Assembly: GCA_025055795.1 (NCBI GenBank)
Contig: JANWVV010000035.1
Coordinates: forward strand, 1-48,368
Direction: 5' to 3'
Source: Gemmataceae bacterium
GTDB taxonomy: Bacteria > Planctomycetota > Planctomycetia > Gemmatales > Gemmataceae
Length of the DNA stretch: 48,368 nt
Program-made: the position numbers and the translations under genes
The notes under the pieces: generated by a model
The model's input: only the letters and a program-made list of their open reading frames with translations
Database searches by the model: none
What the model was told of the DNA's origin: nothing
In this document: positions 1 through 9,412 of the stretch, in pieces
How the letters are laid out: every line of letters starts with the position of its first letter
Position numbering within the stretch: the stretch's first letter is position 1

Positions 1-291
1 AACTAGCAATCGTCACACCAGCATTCGGGTTAATTCTTCGAACACTTCAATGTGGACAAACATTATGAAAAGAATGGAAGTATGAACCGCACAAGGCAGA
101 ATCTTGGCCTACCCTTGACCTTTTCTCTTGTACTATCAGCTCAAGTTCGGTGAAATAAGCATAGTTATGCCAACTATTTCGTTGATTATGTGCTTTTGTT
201 GGGTGTTGGGATATAAAATCAGATCTGCGCTAGAGCGTTTTCGTGGGCATACCGGCTGTAGGGGAGATCGATTAGCGGAGATAGGCTTTCC
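1..291. other. Non-coding left edge, no gene recognised
   Basis: No convincing reading frame was found. The one short plus-strand frame crossing 128-337 runs into the BON-domain gene in another frame and has no protein-like composition. The stretch is more AT-rich than the genes to its right and probably holds the promoter of the gene at 292, but no clear -35/-10 pair stood out. Confidence 0.5.
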
Positions 292-729
292 ATGCCGCGT
301 TACGCTGCTGTTTTGTTGTTGGCAGCCCTCTATCTAGGCTTGGTAGTAACTCGGTTTGACAGCGAAGACGGGAAACGACTCCAGGCCGTGGCCGGAGTAC
401 TGCGTCACCAAATCGAGCCTTGTCTGCCGTCGATTGAGCAGCTTCACCATTTGGCCGGCGTTTGCTGGCAACGTTGGCCCCGACGCCCCGTCGACGACTT
501 ACACCTACGCCTGACAACGGACAGCCGCTTGCAAGGCCTGAACATTGCGGTTGCTGAAGAAGAAGGACAGGTTCACCTACGCGGCATCGTCCCCTCGGAC
601 GAGGTCCGCCGTTGCATCATCGAGTTGGCCAGCCACACCGTTGGTATCTCGAACGTAATCGATGAATTAGCCGTCGTTCAGTCAGCCAGTATGACTATTC
701 CTGAGTCGTCCCCTTCCTCGCCTCCCTGA
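292..729 (+). CDS. Membrane-anchored or exported BON-domain protein
   Basis: A 145-residue protein. Residues 4-20 are a hydrophobic stretch that could be a signal peptide or single anchor. Residues about 70-128 fit a BON domain: a beta strand (LHLRL), a helix, the strand 'GQVHLRGIVPS' and a helix ending in 'VGISNVIDELAV', which matches the family's usual G-V..V.n.l pattern. BON domains bind membranes or phospholipids and occur in periplasmic proteins such as OsmY. A weak purine-rich site (GGAG) lies about 10 bases before the ATG. The gene converges on the minus-strand surface-protein gene across a 345-base gap. The domain call is by motif only, and the substrate is unknown. Confidence 0.7.
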   Translation: MPRYAAVLLLAALYLGLVVTRFDSEDGKRLQAVAGVLRHQIEPCLPSIEQLHHLAGVCWQRWPRRPVDDLHLRLTTDSRLQGLNIAVAEEEGQVHLRGIVPSDEVRRCIIELASHTVGISNVIDELAVVQSASMTIPESSPSSPP

Positions 730-1074
730 AATCTCGTTTGCCTTATATGACCCCTGCCGCTTAGTACCTCAAAATTCTATTATCACGATGCGTCTACTCT
801 CGATTCAGATCGCATATTTGTGCATGTCATAATGGGCCGGATGGTGCTCTAAGCTGTGCTGGATATCATACGGTGTTCAGATTGTAATTAGACGACAATA
901 TATTGTCGGTGTCTATGCACAGAGTGCTATTTGCGGTAAGATGGTTTTGTATTTAAAAAATATGATGTGGCCGAATAGAAACATGGCTCGTCGTCAAACT
1001 AGCGACGAGTTTGACGATTGGGGCTGGAGCCGACGATTTTCACAAGCTCAAATGAAGCAAGCTGCCGGAACAGA
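730..1074. other. Convergent intergenic gap with a perfect palindrome
   Basis: This AT-rich gap lies between two convergent genes. A 68-codon plus-strand frame (941-1147) starts here, but its second half lies antisense to the end of the surface-protein gene and it has no clear ribosome binding site, so it is not called as a gene. The notable element is the palindrome at 893-908, listed separately. Confidence 0.5.
893..908. promoter_or_regulatory. 16-bp perfect palindrome, possible operator
   Basis: The sequence CGACAATATATTGTCG is its own reverse complement, with no mismatch over 16 bases. Such a site fits a homodimeric helix-turn-helix repressor. It lies about 30 bases before a doubtful 68-codon frame and downstream of both flanking genes, so its target is unclear. 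There is no T-run, which argues against a terminator. Confidence 0.35.
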
Positions 1075-2118
1075 TCACGGGAAACCGACCACTGACAAAC
1101 CAGCCGGGGCCGACCAGCCGGAGGGTAGCGTATCGGCTACCATTTGATTTCCGCCATCCAGCAACGAACCAAAACCGACAGTGACATTCGCTGCGCCCCA
1201 GTTGTTTAGTACTTGATCGTCGTCATCGCCCAACAGAGCGATCAGTAGACTCATGATGGCATCCCGCATGCCAATCTCGTCTTTGCCGCTGCCCATGTCA
1301 ATGACGGTAGCGGCCAGGTCGACTGTCGCCCCAGTCATGCTTCCGGGCGTTCCAAAGATGACGCGATCATTATTGCTTCCCGTTTGGATCAGAGTATTGC
1401 CGTTAACCTTTAAGGTTGCGGGTGTACCGGGTGAGGCGCCATCCACAAGGACCCTGTCGTTTCCAGCACCAGTATAGATTCCCAAATTGCCATTAATGAC
1501 TGATTGCCCCGGTATGAAACGGACCAGGTCGTCGCCCGCTGCCATGCTGATCATCAAATCTTGATTGAAGGCAGTACCACTGCCAGCTATGTAGACCTTA
1601 TCATTGCCGCTAGTCAGATTGATGAAGGAATTCAAATTGGCCCGGGTATTATCAATAGTAACCGTATCATTGCCGGTTATATCACGGACAATCAACGCTC
1701 CGCCCACATTGCAGGCACCGACATTTAATTTGTCATTACCATTACCTAGAGAGAAAACCTGATTGCCACTGGATGATAGACTGAAGGCCCCCACTACATC
1801 ATCGCCATCACGCATGTCGACAAACAGGTTGCCTAAGGTCGGCGGATTGTTCGGACCATTCGGATTCAGTACGATCAAGGTTGGCGTTTGGCTAACTACC
1901 CAACTGCCAGGCGTGTTCGGACTTAAAGTAAGGGTGGTAGTTCCGTTGGCTTGAATGCTGATGCCGTTGCCGCTCATGGAGATCGTTATGTCGTTGGCCA
2001 GATTGTCGCCGACAATCGTAATGTTGTCGGGACTAGCACCGATGACATTTACCACCCCTGCGGGAACGCTACGGTCCTCCAGTAATTCCACTCCCAGCTG
2101 CGATCGTCGCCACCCCAT
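1075..2118 (-). CDS. LEPR-type planctomycete surface protein with Asn/Asp-Gly repeats
   Basis: A 347-residue protein. Residues 8-20 carry LGVELLEDRSVPA, a form of the short N-terminal motif found on many large secreted proteins of Gemmatales and relatives, where it probably replaces a classical signal peptide. The rest is low-complexity beta-rich sequence with repeated turns such as GNGNDK, SGNDK, AGDD, AGNDR and SGKDE spaced every 20-35 residues. These resemble the calcium-binding turns of RTX or parallel beta-roll proteins, though the strict nonapeptide is not kept. A surface or extracellular role is likely; no catalytic domain is seen. The ATG at 2118 is the only start that keeps the motif at the extreme N-terminus. 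It lies divergent from the kinase gene across 632 bases. Confidence 0.75.
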   Translation of the reverse strand: MGWRRSQLGVELLEDRSVPAGVVNVIGASPDNITIVGDNLANDITISMSGNGISIQANGTTTLTLSPNTPGSWVVSQTPTLIVLNPNGPNNPPTLGNLFVDMRDGDDVVGAFSLSSSGNQVFSLGNGNDKLNVGACNVGGALIVRDITGNDTVTIDNTRANLNSFINLTSGNDKVYIAGSGTAFNQDLMISMAAGDDLVRFIPGQSVINGNLGIYTGAGNDRVLVDGASPGTPATLKVNGNTLIQTGSNNDRVIFGTPGSMTGATVDLAATVIDMGSGKDEIGMRDAIMSLLIALLGDDDDQVLNNWGAANVTVGFGSLLDGGNQMVADTLPSGWSAPAGLSVVGFP

Positions 2119-2750
2119 GGTACACCTCTTTAGTTAAGGGAAACAAAAGATTGAACGGCTTTCCCTCTCTCACCGTTCCTGTCAGTACTCAGGGACTTCT
2201 GAGCTCCTGAAGTACTACTGCGAGGACGTCCGCCGTGCCTCTACGTCCAATAATGCGATTTGCTAATCACCCGCGGACACGTCAGTTGACCAGAATTCGT
2301 ACAGTTTCTCCCTGATGCTTTGAATCTAACCTCTATTTCCGCTCATGCTGGCAAAATTGTTAATTCTTTTGTGTCCCGGCTTACCTAATGGGATGAATTG
2401 ATCAAAATGCCGAGTATTATTGTGATGATTTGCTGCAGCCTGTTCAGGGTAGGAGGTGGCTGTGGGTGGCAGGGTCTTCAGTGGACTCGAATTGTTACGT
2501 AGAGCGAAAAACTGACAATCTCAGGGGAATGATGAGTCATTGGCAGGTGTGGTCTGGTGCCAAAAATCAGGTGCGGCCTTGACAAACAGGAAGAAATTGA
2601 CGGCAATGCGTTATTTGGCGACCACAACAGCATTGCCCGGGTTCGAAGGGTGTTCTAGGTTAGGGTGCCGAACGACGTGGTAAATCCCTCAGGTTCGCCC
2701 AGGTGTCTGGTGATGATAAGGCTGAGACAGGATAGCTGTGCCGAGGCGCC
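2119..2750. other. Divergent intergenic region, no gene seen
   Basis: This 632-base spacer separates the divergent surface-protein and kinase genes and must hold both promoters. An imperfect stem (2183-2193 with 2206-2220, core AGTACT plus CAGG/CCTG, one bulge) lies in the probable leader of the surface-protein gene. A TTGACA box occurs at 2579-2584, but no good -10 lies 16-18 bases after it. No protein-like frame was found. Confidence 0.45.
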
Positions 2751-4313
2751 ATGACGAGTAGCTTGACTTCAGCAGAGTTGGTTCGTCTGATTCAGCAGAG
2801 TGGCGTTGCCGAGGAGCGAGCCATCCGGCAGCATCTGGCAGGCTTGGGCGTGAGTGTGGACGGGGGGGATGCCCGCCCGTTGGCCGAAGTGCTGGTCCGG
2901 GATGGATTGTTGACCCAGTTCCAAGCAGATCAATTGTTGCAAGGCAAATGGCGTGGTTTCCAGGTAGGCAAGTACCGCATCCTGGAGCGTATCGGCAGCG
3001 GGGGCATGGGACAGGTGTTTTTGTGTCGGCATGTGCACCTGCCCACCCTGGTGGCCATGAAGGTGTTACCTCCGTCCAAGGCGTCGTCGCCGTCCGCTTT
3101 GGGCCGTTTCTATCGGGAAGCCCGGGCGGCCGCGGCCCTCGACCACCCCCATCTGGTACGCACCCACGACATCGGTCAGGAAGGCGAACTGCATTACATC
3201 GTCATGGAATACGTGCACGGCCCTAATCTGCTGGACGTGGTCAAAAAGTTCGGTCCTCTCTCCGTGGAGCGGGTTGTCACTTATCTATATCACGTGGCCG
3301 ATGCCCTCGATTATGCCCATCACAAAGGATTGGTCCATCGTGACATCAAACCAGGCAACATCCTGGTGGACCGTTGGGGCAACGCCCGCCTGCTAGACCT
3401 GGGCTTGGCTCGTTTCTGCCATGACGAAGAAGACAATCTGACCGTCATGTATGACGACAAAATGGTCCTCGGGACGGCAGATTATGTGGCTCCGGAGCAG
3501 ATCGCCAACAGCCATGCCGCCGACATTCGCGCCGATATCTATTCGTTGGGGGCCACAGCGTATTACCTGCTCGCAGGACATCCGGTCTTTCCCACCGGCT
3601 CGGTCTCACAGAAATTGATCTGGCATAGCACTAAGGACCCAACCCCGTTGCAGCAGGTACGCCCGGAAGTTCCGGAAGCGTTGGCGGCCATCGTGATGCG
3701 GATGCTGGCCAAGGACCCCCGCCAACGCTACCAAACCCCCGCGGAGGTCCAGGCCGCTCTGCTGCCGCTACTGCCCCTGGAGCCGCCATTGCCCGCTGCG
3801 GAAGAAATGCCTCGCTACTGTCCTTTAGTGATGCGCCTTCTGGGCGAAACGGCCCAGCCGATTTCCTCGCCGGTTCGGACACCGCCTCCCCTGTTACGTT
3901 CCCGCACAGCTGTTTCCTCCGTCAGCCATGGAGGGGCCGGCTTGGGTGACTCGGCCACGAGCAGTCCTGGCGTAGCTACGACATGGCGGAGCCCAGCCGC
4001 TACCCTACTCACGGTTACACCGCCCCCCCGGTCGGGGTCACAATACACTTCCCGATCCGCCGATACAGATCGGGCTGCTCTGGATCAAACCCCCTGCGTG
4101 GTCCGTTCGTCCTCAACCCATGCTCCGCTAAATCCTTGTTCCATTGCGCCCACGCCCGACCCAAACCCCAACAATCAATCTGCTACTGCCCCCTCAAAAC
4201 CTCGTTCCGCCCCTTCACGCTACCGCTGGATAATCATCTGCACTCTGCTTACGCTGCTTGCTGTGATCGTTGGGCTAGTCCTTTGGGTAGGCAACGTTTT
4301 CCCTGTGCGGTAG
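2751..4313 (+). CDS. Membrane-anchored Ser/Thr protein kinase
   Basis: A 520-residue Hanks-type kinase. Residues 1-72 form the helical domain often found ahead of planctomycete kinases (ending 'LLTQFQADQLLQGKWRGF'). The kinase domain follows: glycine loop GSGGMG at 82-87, ATP-binding lysine K104, catalytic HRDIKPGN at 196-203 with D198, a DLG in place of DFG at 216-218, and APEQ at 247-250. All key residues are present, so it should be active. Residues about 350-490 are a Pro/Ser/Thr-rich linker, and residues about 492-515 form one membrane helix near the C-terminus. Unlike PASTA kinases, no external sensor domain is seen beyond the helix. No phosphatase or obvious target lies next to it. Confidence 0.93.
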   Translation: MTSSLTSAELVRLIQQSGVAEERAIRQHLAGLGVSVDGGDARPLAEVLVRDGLLTQFQADQLLQGKWRGFQVGKYRILERIGSGGMGQVFLCRHVHLPTLVAMKVLPPSKASSPSALGRFYREARAAAALDHPHLVRTHDIGQEGELHYIVMEYVHGPNLLDVVKKFGPLSVERVVTYLYHVADALDYAHHKGLVHRDIKPGNILVDRWGNARLLDLGLARFCHDEEDNLTVMYDDKMVLGTADYVAPEQIANSHAADIRADIYSLGATAYYLLAGHPVFPTGSVSQKLIWHSTKDPTPLQQVRPEVPEALAAIVMRMLAKDPRQRYQTPAEVQAALLPLLPLEPPLPAAEEMPRYCPLVMRLLGETAQPISSPVRTPPPLLRSRTAVSSVSHGGAGLGDSATSSPGVATTWRSPAATLLTVTPPPRSGSQYTSRSADTDRAALDQTPCVVRSSSTHAPLNPCSIAPTPDPNPNNQSATAPSKPRSAPSRYRWIIICTLLTLLAVIVGLVLWVGNVFPVR

Positions 4314-4377
4314 ATGCGGCTCAGCGGGTTCGGCACAGTGCGGCAAAAAAACGTCTGATGTGCCTACCTGGCTACTA

Positions 4378-4704
4378 TTAAGCGGCTGGACGGAGAGCGG
4401 AGACTTGCTCCGCCCGGCTGAGCAAAGCGGCCAAGGGCGGACCGGGCTGGAGGCGAAGCTCCTGGAGCCGCCTGGCCTGGGAATCGTAGACGATCAGGCG
4501 TTGCTCTTCCGCGGCCCAAATGGCACTGGGACGGATCTGCCGGGGCCCCTCCACCACGTACAACAAGCCACAGGGCCGACCCCGTCGATAAACAACCTCG
4601 CTGCGTAAAGGGGACTCATCTGGCTCCAGTACCGCCCATTCACACAACAACTGATGCACTAGCTTATCCAGTTGCATAAGCGTGGAACAAGCACGGGTTT
4701 CCAT
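4378..4704 (-). CDS. Small conserved-looking protein of unknown function
   Basis: A 108-residue frame whose sequence reads like a real globular protein: an N-terminal helix (MQLDKLVHQLLCEWAVL) and then alternating strands including 'GLLYVVEGPRQIRPSAIWAAEEQRLIVYD'. No known family was recognised. Translation may begin at the internal Met at residue 10 or 11. The opposite strand holds a shorter frame with less protein-like composition. It lies 3' to 3' with the kinase gene, and its upstream neighbour on the same strand is the tRNA methyltransferase, about 200 bases away. Confidence 0.5.
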   Translation of the reverse strand: METRACSTLMQLDKLVHQLLCEWAVLEPDESPLRSEVVYRRGRPCGLLYVVEGPRQIRPSAIWAAEEQRLIVYDSQARRLQELRLQPGPPLAALLSRAEQVSALRPAA

Positions 4705-4907
4705 ACACCAGGTCTGTCGGGCTGTGACGCATGGCTACCTTTTGCACGCATTCCTCTAGTTCGGCTATTGTCAAGGCTCAGTCCCATGGTCCAGAGAAAA
4801 TACACCCTGGGATTGACCCGGATACAGAACTGATTGTGCCAGATGTGTGGAAAAGAGGAGGGGTAGGGGGTGCAAGGAGTCTGTGGCTGGATTGAAGCTT
4901 GCGACTC

Positions 4908-5564
4908 TTACCAGCGGTGGATCCGACGTAAGGCATCGTAAAGGACAATGGCGACCGCGGTGGCCAGGTTGAGGCTGCGGACTTTACCGGCAGGCATGGG
5001 AATGCCGATGAGGGAGTCAGCAAACCGCTGACGCAGAGAAGGGGGGAGGCCTCGGGATTCGTTGCCGAACAGCAGGCAGTCGCCTGCGGCGAATTCGGCT
5101 TGCGTATAAGGCCGTAGCGCCGGTGTTTCCACCAACCACAATCGAGGCTGCCGCCCCGCCGGTGCAGTCGCTTCCGGAACTGTAATGGTTGGGGTTACCA
5201 ACGCGTCGACTGGAAGGACCGTTGGGTCCTGAACGTCCTGGCCCGGTTTCGCTCCATGGCCGATGGTGCCAGTCGTTGCTGTCTCCATTGATTGGGAGGC
5301 AGTGTCAGCTGCTGACCCGGCATTACCTAGCGGGATCATCGGGGCATGCCGACGCCAACAGGCCTCGAACTCGTCGAAATCACGGTGGTGTACCCAATCC
5401 ACGGCCGGCCAGTAATCCAAGCCGGCCCGTTTCAAGGCCCGATCATGAAGACGAAAACCCAGACGACCAATCAGGTGCAGCCGGGTACCCGTGGCCGCAC
5501 ATAAGCGGGCGATGTTTCCCGTGTTCGGGGGTATTTCCGGTTCATACAGAGCTACGTGCAGCAT
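4908..5564 (-). CDS. trmL: TrmL-like SpoU tRNA (cytidine/uridine-34 2'-O) methyltransferase with an insert
   Basis: A 218-residue SPOUT-superfamily enzyme that would methylate the 2'-O of the wobble base of tRNA-Leu using SAM. The N-terminal 'MLHVALYEPEIPPNTGNIAR' is the family signature, with the conserved Asn and Arg. The C-terminal knot motifs are present: 'LLFGNESRGLP' (165-174) and 'IPMPAGKVRSLNLATAVAI' (188-206). Classic TrmL is about 155 residues; here residues about 75-138 are an extra Ala/Thr/Pro-rich segment between the two halves. A longer frame opens at 5699, but the Met at 5564 puts the family signature at the N-terminus, as expected. It faces ftsK head to head. Confidence 0.85.
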   Translation of the reverse strand: MLHVALYEPEIPPNTGNIARLCAATGTRLHLIGRLGFRLHDRALKRAGLDYWPAVDWVHHRDFDEFEACWRRHAPMIPLGNAGSAADTASQSMETATTGTIGHGAKPGQDVQDPTVLPVDALVTPTITVPEATAPAGRQPRLWLVETPALRPYTQAEFAAGDCLLFGNESRGLPPSLRQRFADSLIGIPMPAGKVRSLNLATAVAIVLYDALRRIHRW

Positions 5565-5809
5565 GATTTTTCCGACCAGAAGTTCTGTGCTTATTGTAGC
5601 GTCCGTAGCGTCTGACAACGGGATGGTCCGGCTGGTAGCTATGTCTGCTCTGATGGGTCGCGAGGCGTCTTTAGAGAAAATAGTCAGGGAGGCAGCCACA
5701 GTTCGGCCTGAGCTGCTGGTACGGTCAGGTCTTGCGGCAGGGACGAGCTGTTGTCAGGCCTTGAAGATATGTGTCGGCAGGAATCAAGCATGCTGCTGCC
5801 GGAAGGGAC

Positions 5810-8146
5810 ATGACTCGACGCAAGGACCATAAGCAACGGTGGCTTTATCTGGATGCAGTGGCCCTGTTCTGGTGGACGGTTGGTGTAGCCGGGGCCTTGG
5901 GTAGCATTGTGTTCTTGGGAGGGTGGTCTGGGGCTTGGTGGTTGGACTGGTTAGTGGCTCAAGCGGTTGTGGAGGCGCTGGGCTGGGCCGCCCTGGTGTG
6001 GTGGATTGGCTGGGCGATGGTAGGCGTCCGCCTGGTCCTGCACCGTCGCTGGCTCCGGGTAGGCAGTGCCCTGAGCGGCTGGACGTTACTGACCGCTGTA
6101 GCAGCCCCCTTGGCCGACGCCCACCTTGGTTTTCTACCACAGGCCACGTTGGCCGGGGCGGGGGGAACGGTAGGGGCCTATCTCCGCTTCCAGATCGAGG
6201 AAATGAGCGGAGGTGACCTGCTCACCGTGCACCTGACCGTAGCCGGCCTGGCCCTGCTGGGATTTTTACTGGCCGCTGATCGTTGGTTACGGTACCTGCT
6301 TCGCCTGTTGTGGTCCCTGAGCCGGGCCGCTCTGCGGTTGCTGTTGTGGGTCAATGAACGCCTGGCCGATTTGAATGAGTGGCTGGTGCTTCGCCTGGCA
6401 GAGTACGGCCGACGCTGGTGGGCACGATGGTTCCATTCCGGTCACAACTCTTGTTCACCGGTGGCGGCTAGCGGCCCCGTTAGCCCGGACGAGGCCCTTC
6501 CGTTCGCGATGGAATGCGACACCGAGGCACCGCCTCTCGGCGAACCAGGGCCGATTCCGGTCCATGGATCGGTTCCGCCACCGACTTCGGCGGATCCGGC
6601 CCCTGTCCCACCACCATCGGCCACGGTTAACGCCTCTTCCGATTACCCTTACCCTCCCTTGAGCCTGCTTCGCGACCCCGACGGGTTTCCTGTTGAAGAG
6701 CAGGAGCAGAGGCTGCGCGAAGTGGCGGCACTGCTGGAGAAAACCTGCCAGGACTTTGGCATTCATCTGAAGGTAGTCGGCATCCATACCGGTCCGGTCA
6801 TCACGCAATACGAAGTAGCCCTGGAAACCGGGCTGCGTCTGAACAAGGTGACCGCCCTTGCGGATGACCTGGCGTTGAACCTGAAAGTGCCCGCTGTACG
6901 CGTGGTCGCTCCACTACCTGGTCGCAATACCGTAGGCATCGAAGTGCCCAACGAGATTCGCCAGACCGTTCGGCTCAAAGAGGTGGTGTCCGCCTTGGCG
7001 AGTACCCCCAAGGTGTCTCGCTACAAACTGCCGATTTTCCTGGGCAAAGACGTAGAGGGGCGGCCGCTGGCCTACGACCTGGCCGCTATGCCCCACCTGC
7101 TGATCGCTGGACGCACAGGGACGGGTAAGTCCGTCTGCCTCAATACCATCATCGTCAGCTTGTTGCTTACTCGAGCACCCCGCGACTGCCGCTTGATTCT
7201 CATTGACCCGAAAAAAGTCGAGTTAAGCGCCTACGCCCGTATTCCTCACCTGCTGACACCGGTGGTGACCGATGAGAAGAAGGCCGAGGCCATCCTCGCC
7301 TGGGCAGTGGAGAAGATGGAGGAGCGATACGAATGGCTCCATCGCGCCCGGGTGCGGAACATCGCCGCTTTCAACGAGCTGGGCGAAGAGGAAATCCTCC
7401 AGCGGGTTCAGCCCGCGGATGAGGAGGAACGCCGGACCCTGCCCCGCCACATGCCCTACATTGTCATCATTATCGACGAAGTGGCCGATCTGATCCTACG
7501 CATGAAAAAGGAGATCGAAGGCAACATTATTTTGCTGGCCCAGAAGTCCCGAGCGGCCGGTATCCATCTGGTGCTAGCCACTCAGAAGCCCACGGTCGAT
7601 GTGGTCACCGGCCTGATCAAATCGAATCTACCCGCCCGCATCTGCTTCCAGGTAGCCAGCCGGTCCGATAGTGCGGTTGTTTTGGACGAAAAGGGAGCCG
7701 AACGCCTCCTCGGCCACGGAGACATGCTCTTTTTGCAGCCGGGCACCAGCACCATTATTCGGGCGCAAGGGGCCTTGATCGAAGATCAGGAGATCGAACG
7801 CGTCGTGCAGCACATTGCCACGGATACCCCCGACTACGATGCGGAATTGCTCCAGTTACGGGTCCGCGAGGCCCGCGACGGAAGCGAACCGAGCGAAAAT
7901 GGTCTGCGCCCTCGCGAACGCGACCCCCTCTACGAACAGGCCGTGGAAATCGTCGTGCGCGAACAACGCGGCAGCACTTCCTTGTTGCAACGGGCCCTCG
8001 GCATCGGCTATGGCAAAGCTGCCCGCTTCATCGATTACATGGCCGAGGATGGCATCGTCGGACCGTACAACGGCAGCAATGCCCGTCAGGTCCTGATCAG
8101 TTATGAACAATGGCAGGCTATGCGGCAAACCGCGACAGCGGACTAA
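5810..8146 (+). CDS. ftsK: DNA translocase FtsK/SpoIIIE
   Basis: A 778-residue septal DNA pump that moves chromosome ends apart at division and triggers dimer resolution. The N-terminus has about four membrane helices (around residues 14-36, 49-76, 83-103 and 137-156). A Pro-rich linker follows. The alpha/beta motor contains Walker A GRTGTGKS starting at G434 and Walker B 'IIIDEVADL' with D556. The C-terminal gamma domain is a winged helix ('LLQRALGIGYGKAARFIDYMAEDGIVGP') that would read KOPS-like polar sequences. A GTG at 5771 would add 13 residues; the ATG at 5810 has a purine-rich GGAAGGG just ahead, although very close. The length is close to the usual compact FtsK/SpoIIIE. Confidence 0.93.
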   Translation: MTRRKDHKQRWLYLDAVALFWWTVGVAGALGSIVFLGGWSGAWWLDWLVAQAVVEALGWAALVWWIGWAMVGVRLVLHRRWLRVGSALSGWTLLTAVAAPLADAHLGFLPQATLAGAGGTVGAYLRFQIEEMSGGDLLTVHLTVAGLALLGFLLAADRWLRYLLRLLWSLSRAALRLLLWVNERLADLNEWLVLRLAEYGRRWWARWFHSGHNSCSPVAASGPVSPDEALPFAMECDTEAPPLGEPGPIPVHGSVPPPTSADPAPVPPPSATVNASSDYPYPPLSLLRDPDGFPVEEQEQRLREVAALLEKTCQDFGIHLKVVGIHTGPVITQYEVALETGLRLNKVTALADDLALNLKVPAVRVVAPLPGRNTVGIEVPNEIRQTVRLKEVVSALASTPKVSRYKLPIFLGKDVEGRPLAYDLAAMPHLLIAGRTGTGKSVCLNTIIVSLLLTRAPRDCRLILIDPKKVELSAYARIPHLLTPVVTDEKKAEAILAWAVEKMEERYEWLHRARVRNIAAFNELGEEEILQRVQPADEEERRTLPRHMPYIVIIIDEVADLILRMKKEIEGNIILLAQKSRAAGIHLVLATQKPTVDVVTGLIKSNLPARICFQVASRSDSAVVLDEKGAERLLGHGDMLFLQPGTSTIIRAQGALIEDQEIERVVQHIATDTPDYDAELLQLRVREARDGSEPSENGLRPRERDPLYEQAVEIVVREQRGSTSLLQRALGIGYGKAARFIDYMAEDGIVGPYNGSNARQVLISYEQWQAMRQTATAD

Positions 8147-8311
8147 ACAGTGCCACTTCCAGCCGCTGATCACCTTCCCTCTACCAGCGGCAACAGTCTG
8201 ACGGCCAAAGTTTTTTACTATCAGAGCGAATACTCGTTATAGTGACGGCAGGATTCGGGAGCCGCAGCCTGCAACGGCTTTGTCAACAACGGCTGACAGG
8301 GAGCCTCGGAC

Positions 8312-9265
8312 ATGCCGGTGGTGGAGACCGAAGGGCTGGTCAAAGACTATGGCCGGGGGGTATTGGCCCTGCAAGGGGTCAGCCTACGGGTGGAACCCGG
8401 GCAGATTTATGGCCTGCTCGGACCTAATGGAGCTGGCAAAACCACTTTGGTCAAGATTTTGCTGGGGATTGTTCACAAAACGGCCGGTCAGGCTTACGTG
8501 TTGGGCCAGCCGGCGGGTCAGGTAAGGGTCCGCTATCGTATCGGCTATCTTCCGGAAGACCACCAGTTCCCGCCCTATCATACCGCCTGGTCGCTGCTGG
8601 ACTTCTATGGTCAGCTGTATGGCTTGCGACGTTCGGAACGGCGGCGACGCATTCCTGAAGTTCTCGAACTTGTGGGGCTGGCACCTCGGGCCCGCTTCAA
8701 AATCCGCACCTACTCCAAAGGAATGAAACAACGCTTGGGAATCGCCCAGACCCTGTTGCATCAACCGGAAGTGTTGTTTCTGGACGAACCGACCGACGGC
8801 GTCGATCCGGTCGGCCGACGCGAAATCCGCGAACTGATGATCCGTCTCCGCGAGCAAGGCCGTACCATCTTTCTCAATTCTCACCTGTTAGGTGAAGTTG
8901 AGCTGATCTGCGACCGGGTGGCTATTCTCCGCCAGGGAAGGCTGGTACTGGAAGGGAGCGTCGACGATCTGACGCGGCAGCGGGGCTGTTTCGAGATCGG
9001 CCTGGCCAGTGGTGAAGTTCTGCCTGTGGAAGCCGTGCAACAATTAGGTTATACGGTCCGTCCCCTGCCGCTTCCTCCGGCACCGCCAGGGGGCAGTCCG
9101 GCCATATCTCCCCGCTGGGAGATCCTGTTGCGGGACGGCCAGAGCATCGATCCGCTTGTGCACTGGCTCGTCCAGCAGCAGCTTCACCTCCGCCACCTGG
9201 TGGAGCGACGATTGTCGCTGGAGGAGGTGTTCGTCGGGACGCAAAACAGCGGGGCTCTACGCTGA
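8312..9265 (+). CDS. ABC transporter ATP-binding protein
   Basis: A 317-residue ABC ATPase of the ABC-2 exporter type. Walker A GPNGAGKTT is at residues 37-45, the signature 'YSKGMKQRLGIAQ' starts at 134, and Walker B 'LFLDEPT' has D158 and E159 followed by the usual D-loop and an H-loop histidine (NSHLL). The C-terminal 90 residues after the nucleotide-binding domain are typical of the CcmA/NatA-like group. The permease gene starts 147 bases downstream on the same strand, so the two probably form one exporter. The cargo cannot be told from sequence. Confidence 0.9.
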   Translation: MPVVETEGLVKDYGRGVLALQGVSLRVEPGQIYGLLGPNGAGKTTLVKILLGIVHKTAGQAYVLGQPAGQVRVRYRIGYLPEDHQFPPYHTAWSLLDFYGQLYGLRRSERRRRIPEVLELVGLAPRARFKIRTYSKGMKQRLGIAQTLLHQPEVLFLDEPTDGVDPVGRREIRELMIRLREQGRTIFLNSHLLGEVELICDRVAILRQGRLVLEGSVDDLTRQRGCFEIGLASGEVLPVEAVQQLGYTVRPLPLPPAPPGGSPAISPRWEILLRDGQSIDPLVHWLVQQQLHLRHLVERRLSLEEVFVGTQNSGALR

Positions 9266-9412
9266 AAGGTGCTCACAAAACGCCAAACCCGCCAATGCAG
9301 GCAGTAGACCGGTTGAGTAACCTACAAGGCGAAGCCGGTTTGGTTTCCTTCTCTAAAACTCCAGACCGGATACCCGCTCTTATCGATATTCCCTCACAAC
9401 CGAGGACGTACC

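Noticed and set aside
941..1147. 68-codon plus-strand frame downstream of the palindrome
   Set aside because: There is no clear ribosome binding site, and its last third lies antisense to the surface-protein gene. It may be real, but nothing in the sequence supports it enough.
2632..2665. GGGTTCGAAGG, resembling a tRNA T-loop
   Set aside because: The five bases on either side of GTTCGAA do not form a T-stem, and no acceptor or anticodon arm is found around it.
5810..8146. ftsK as a part of the secretion system at 41-46 kb
   Set aside because: This protein has four N-terminal helices, one motor and the gamma winged helix of a division translocase, and is 33 kb away.
8163..8216. CCGCTG/CAGCGG stem after ftsK with a T-run further on
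   Set aside because: The T-run begins about 20 bases after the stem, too far for an intrinsic terminator; the loop is also long.
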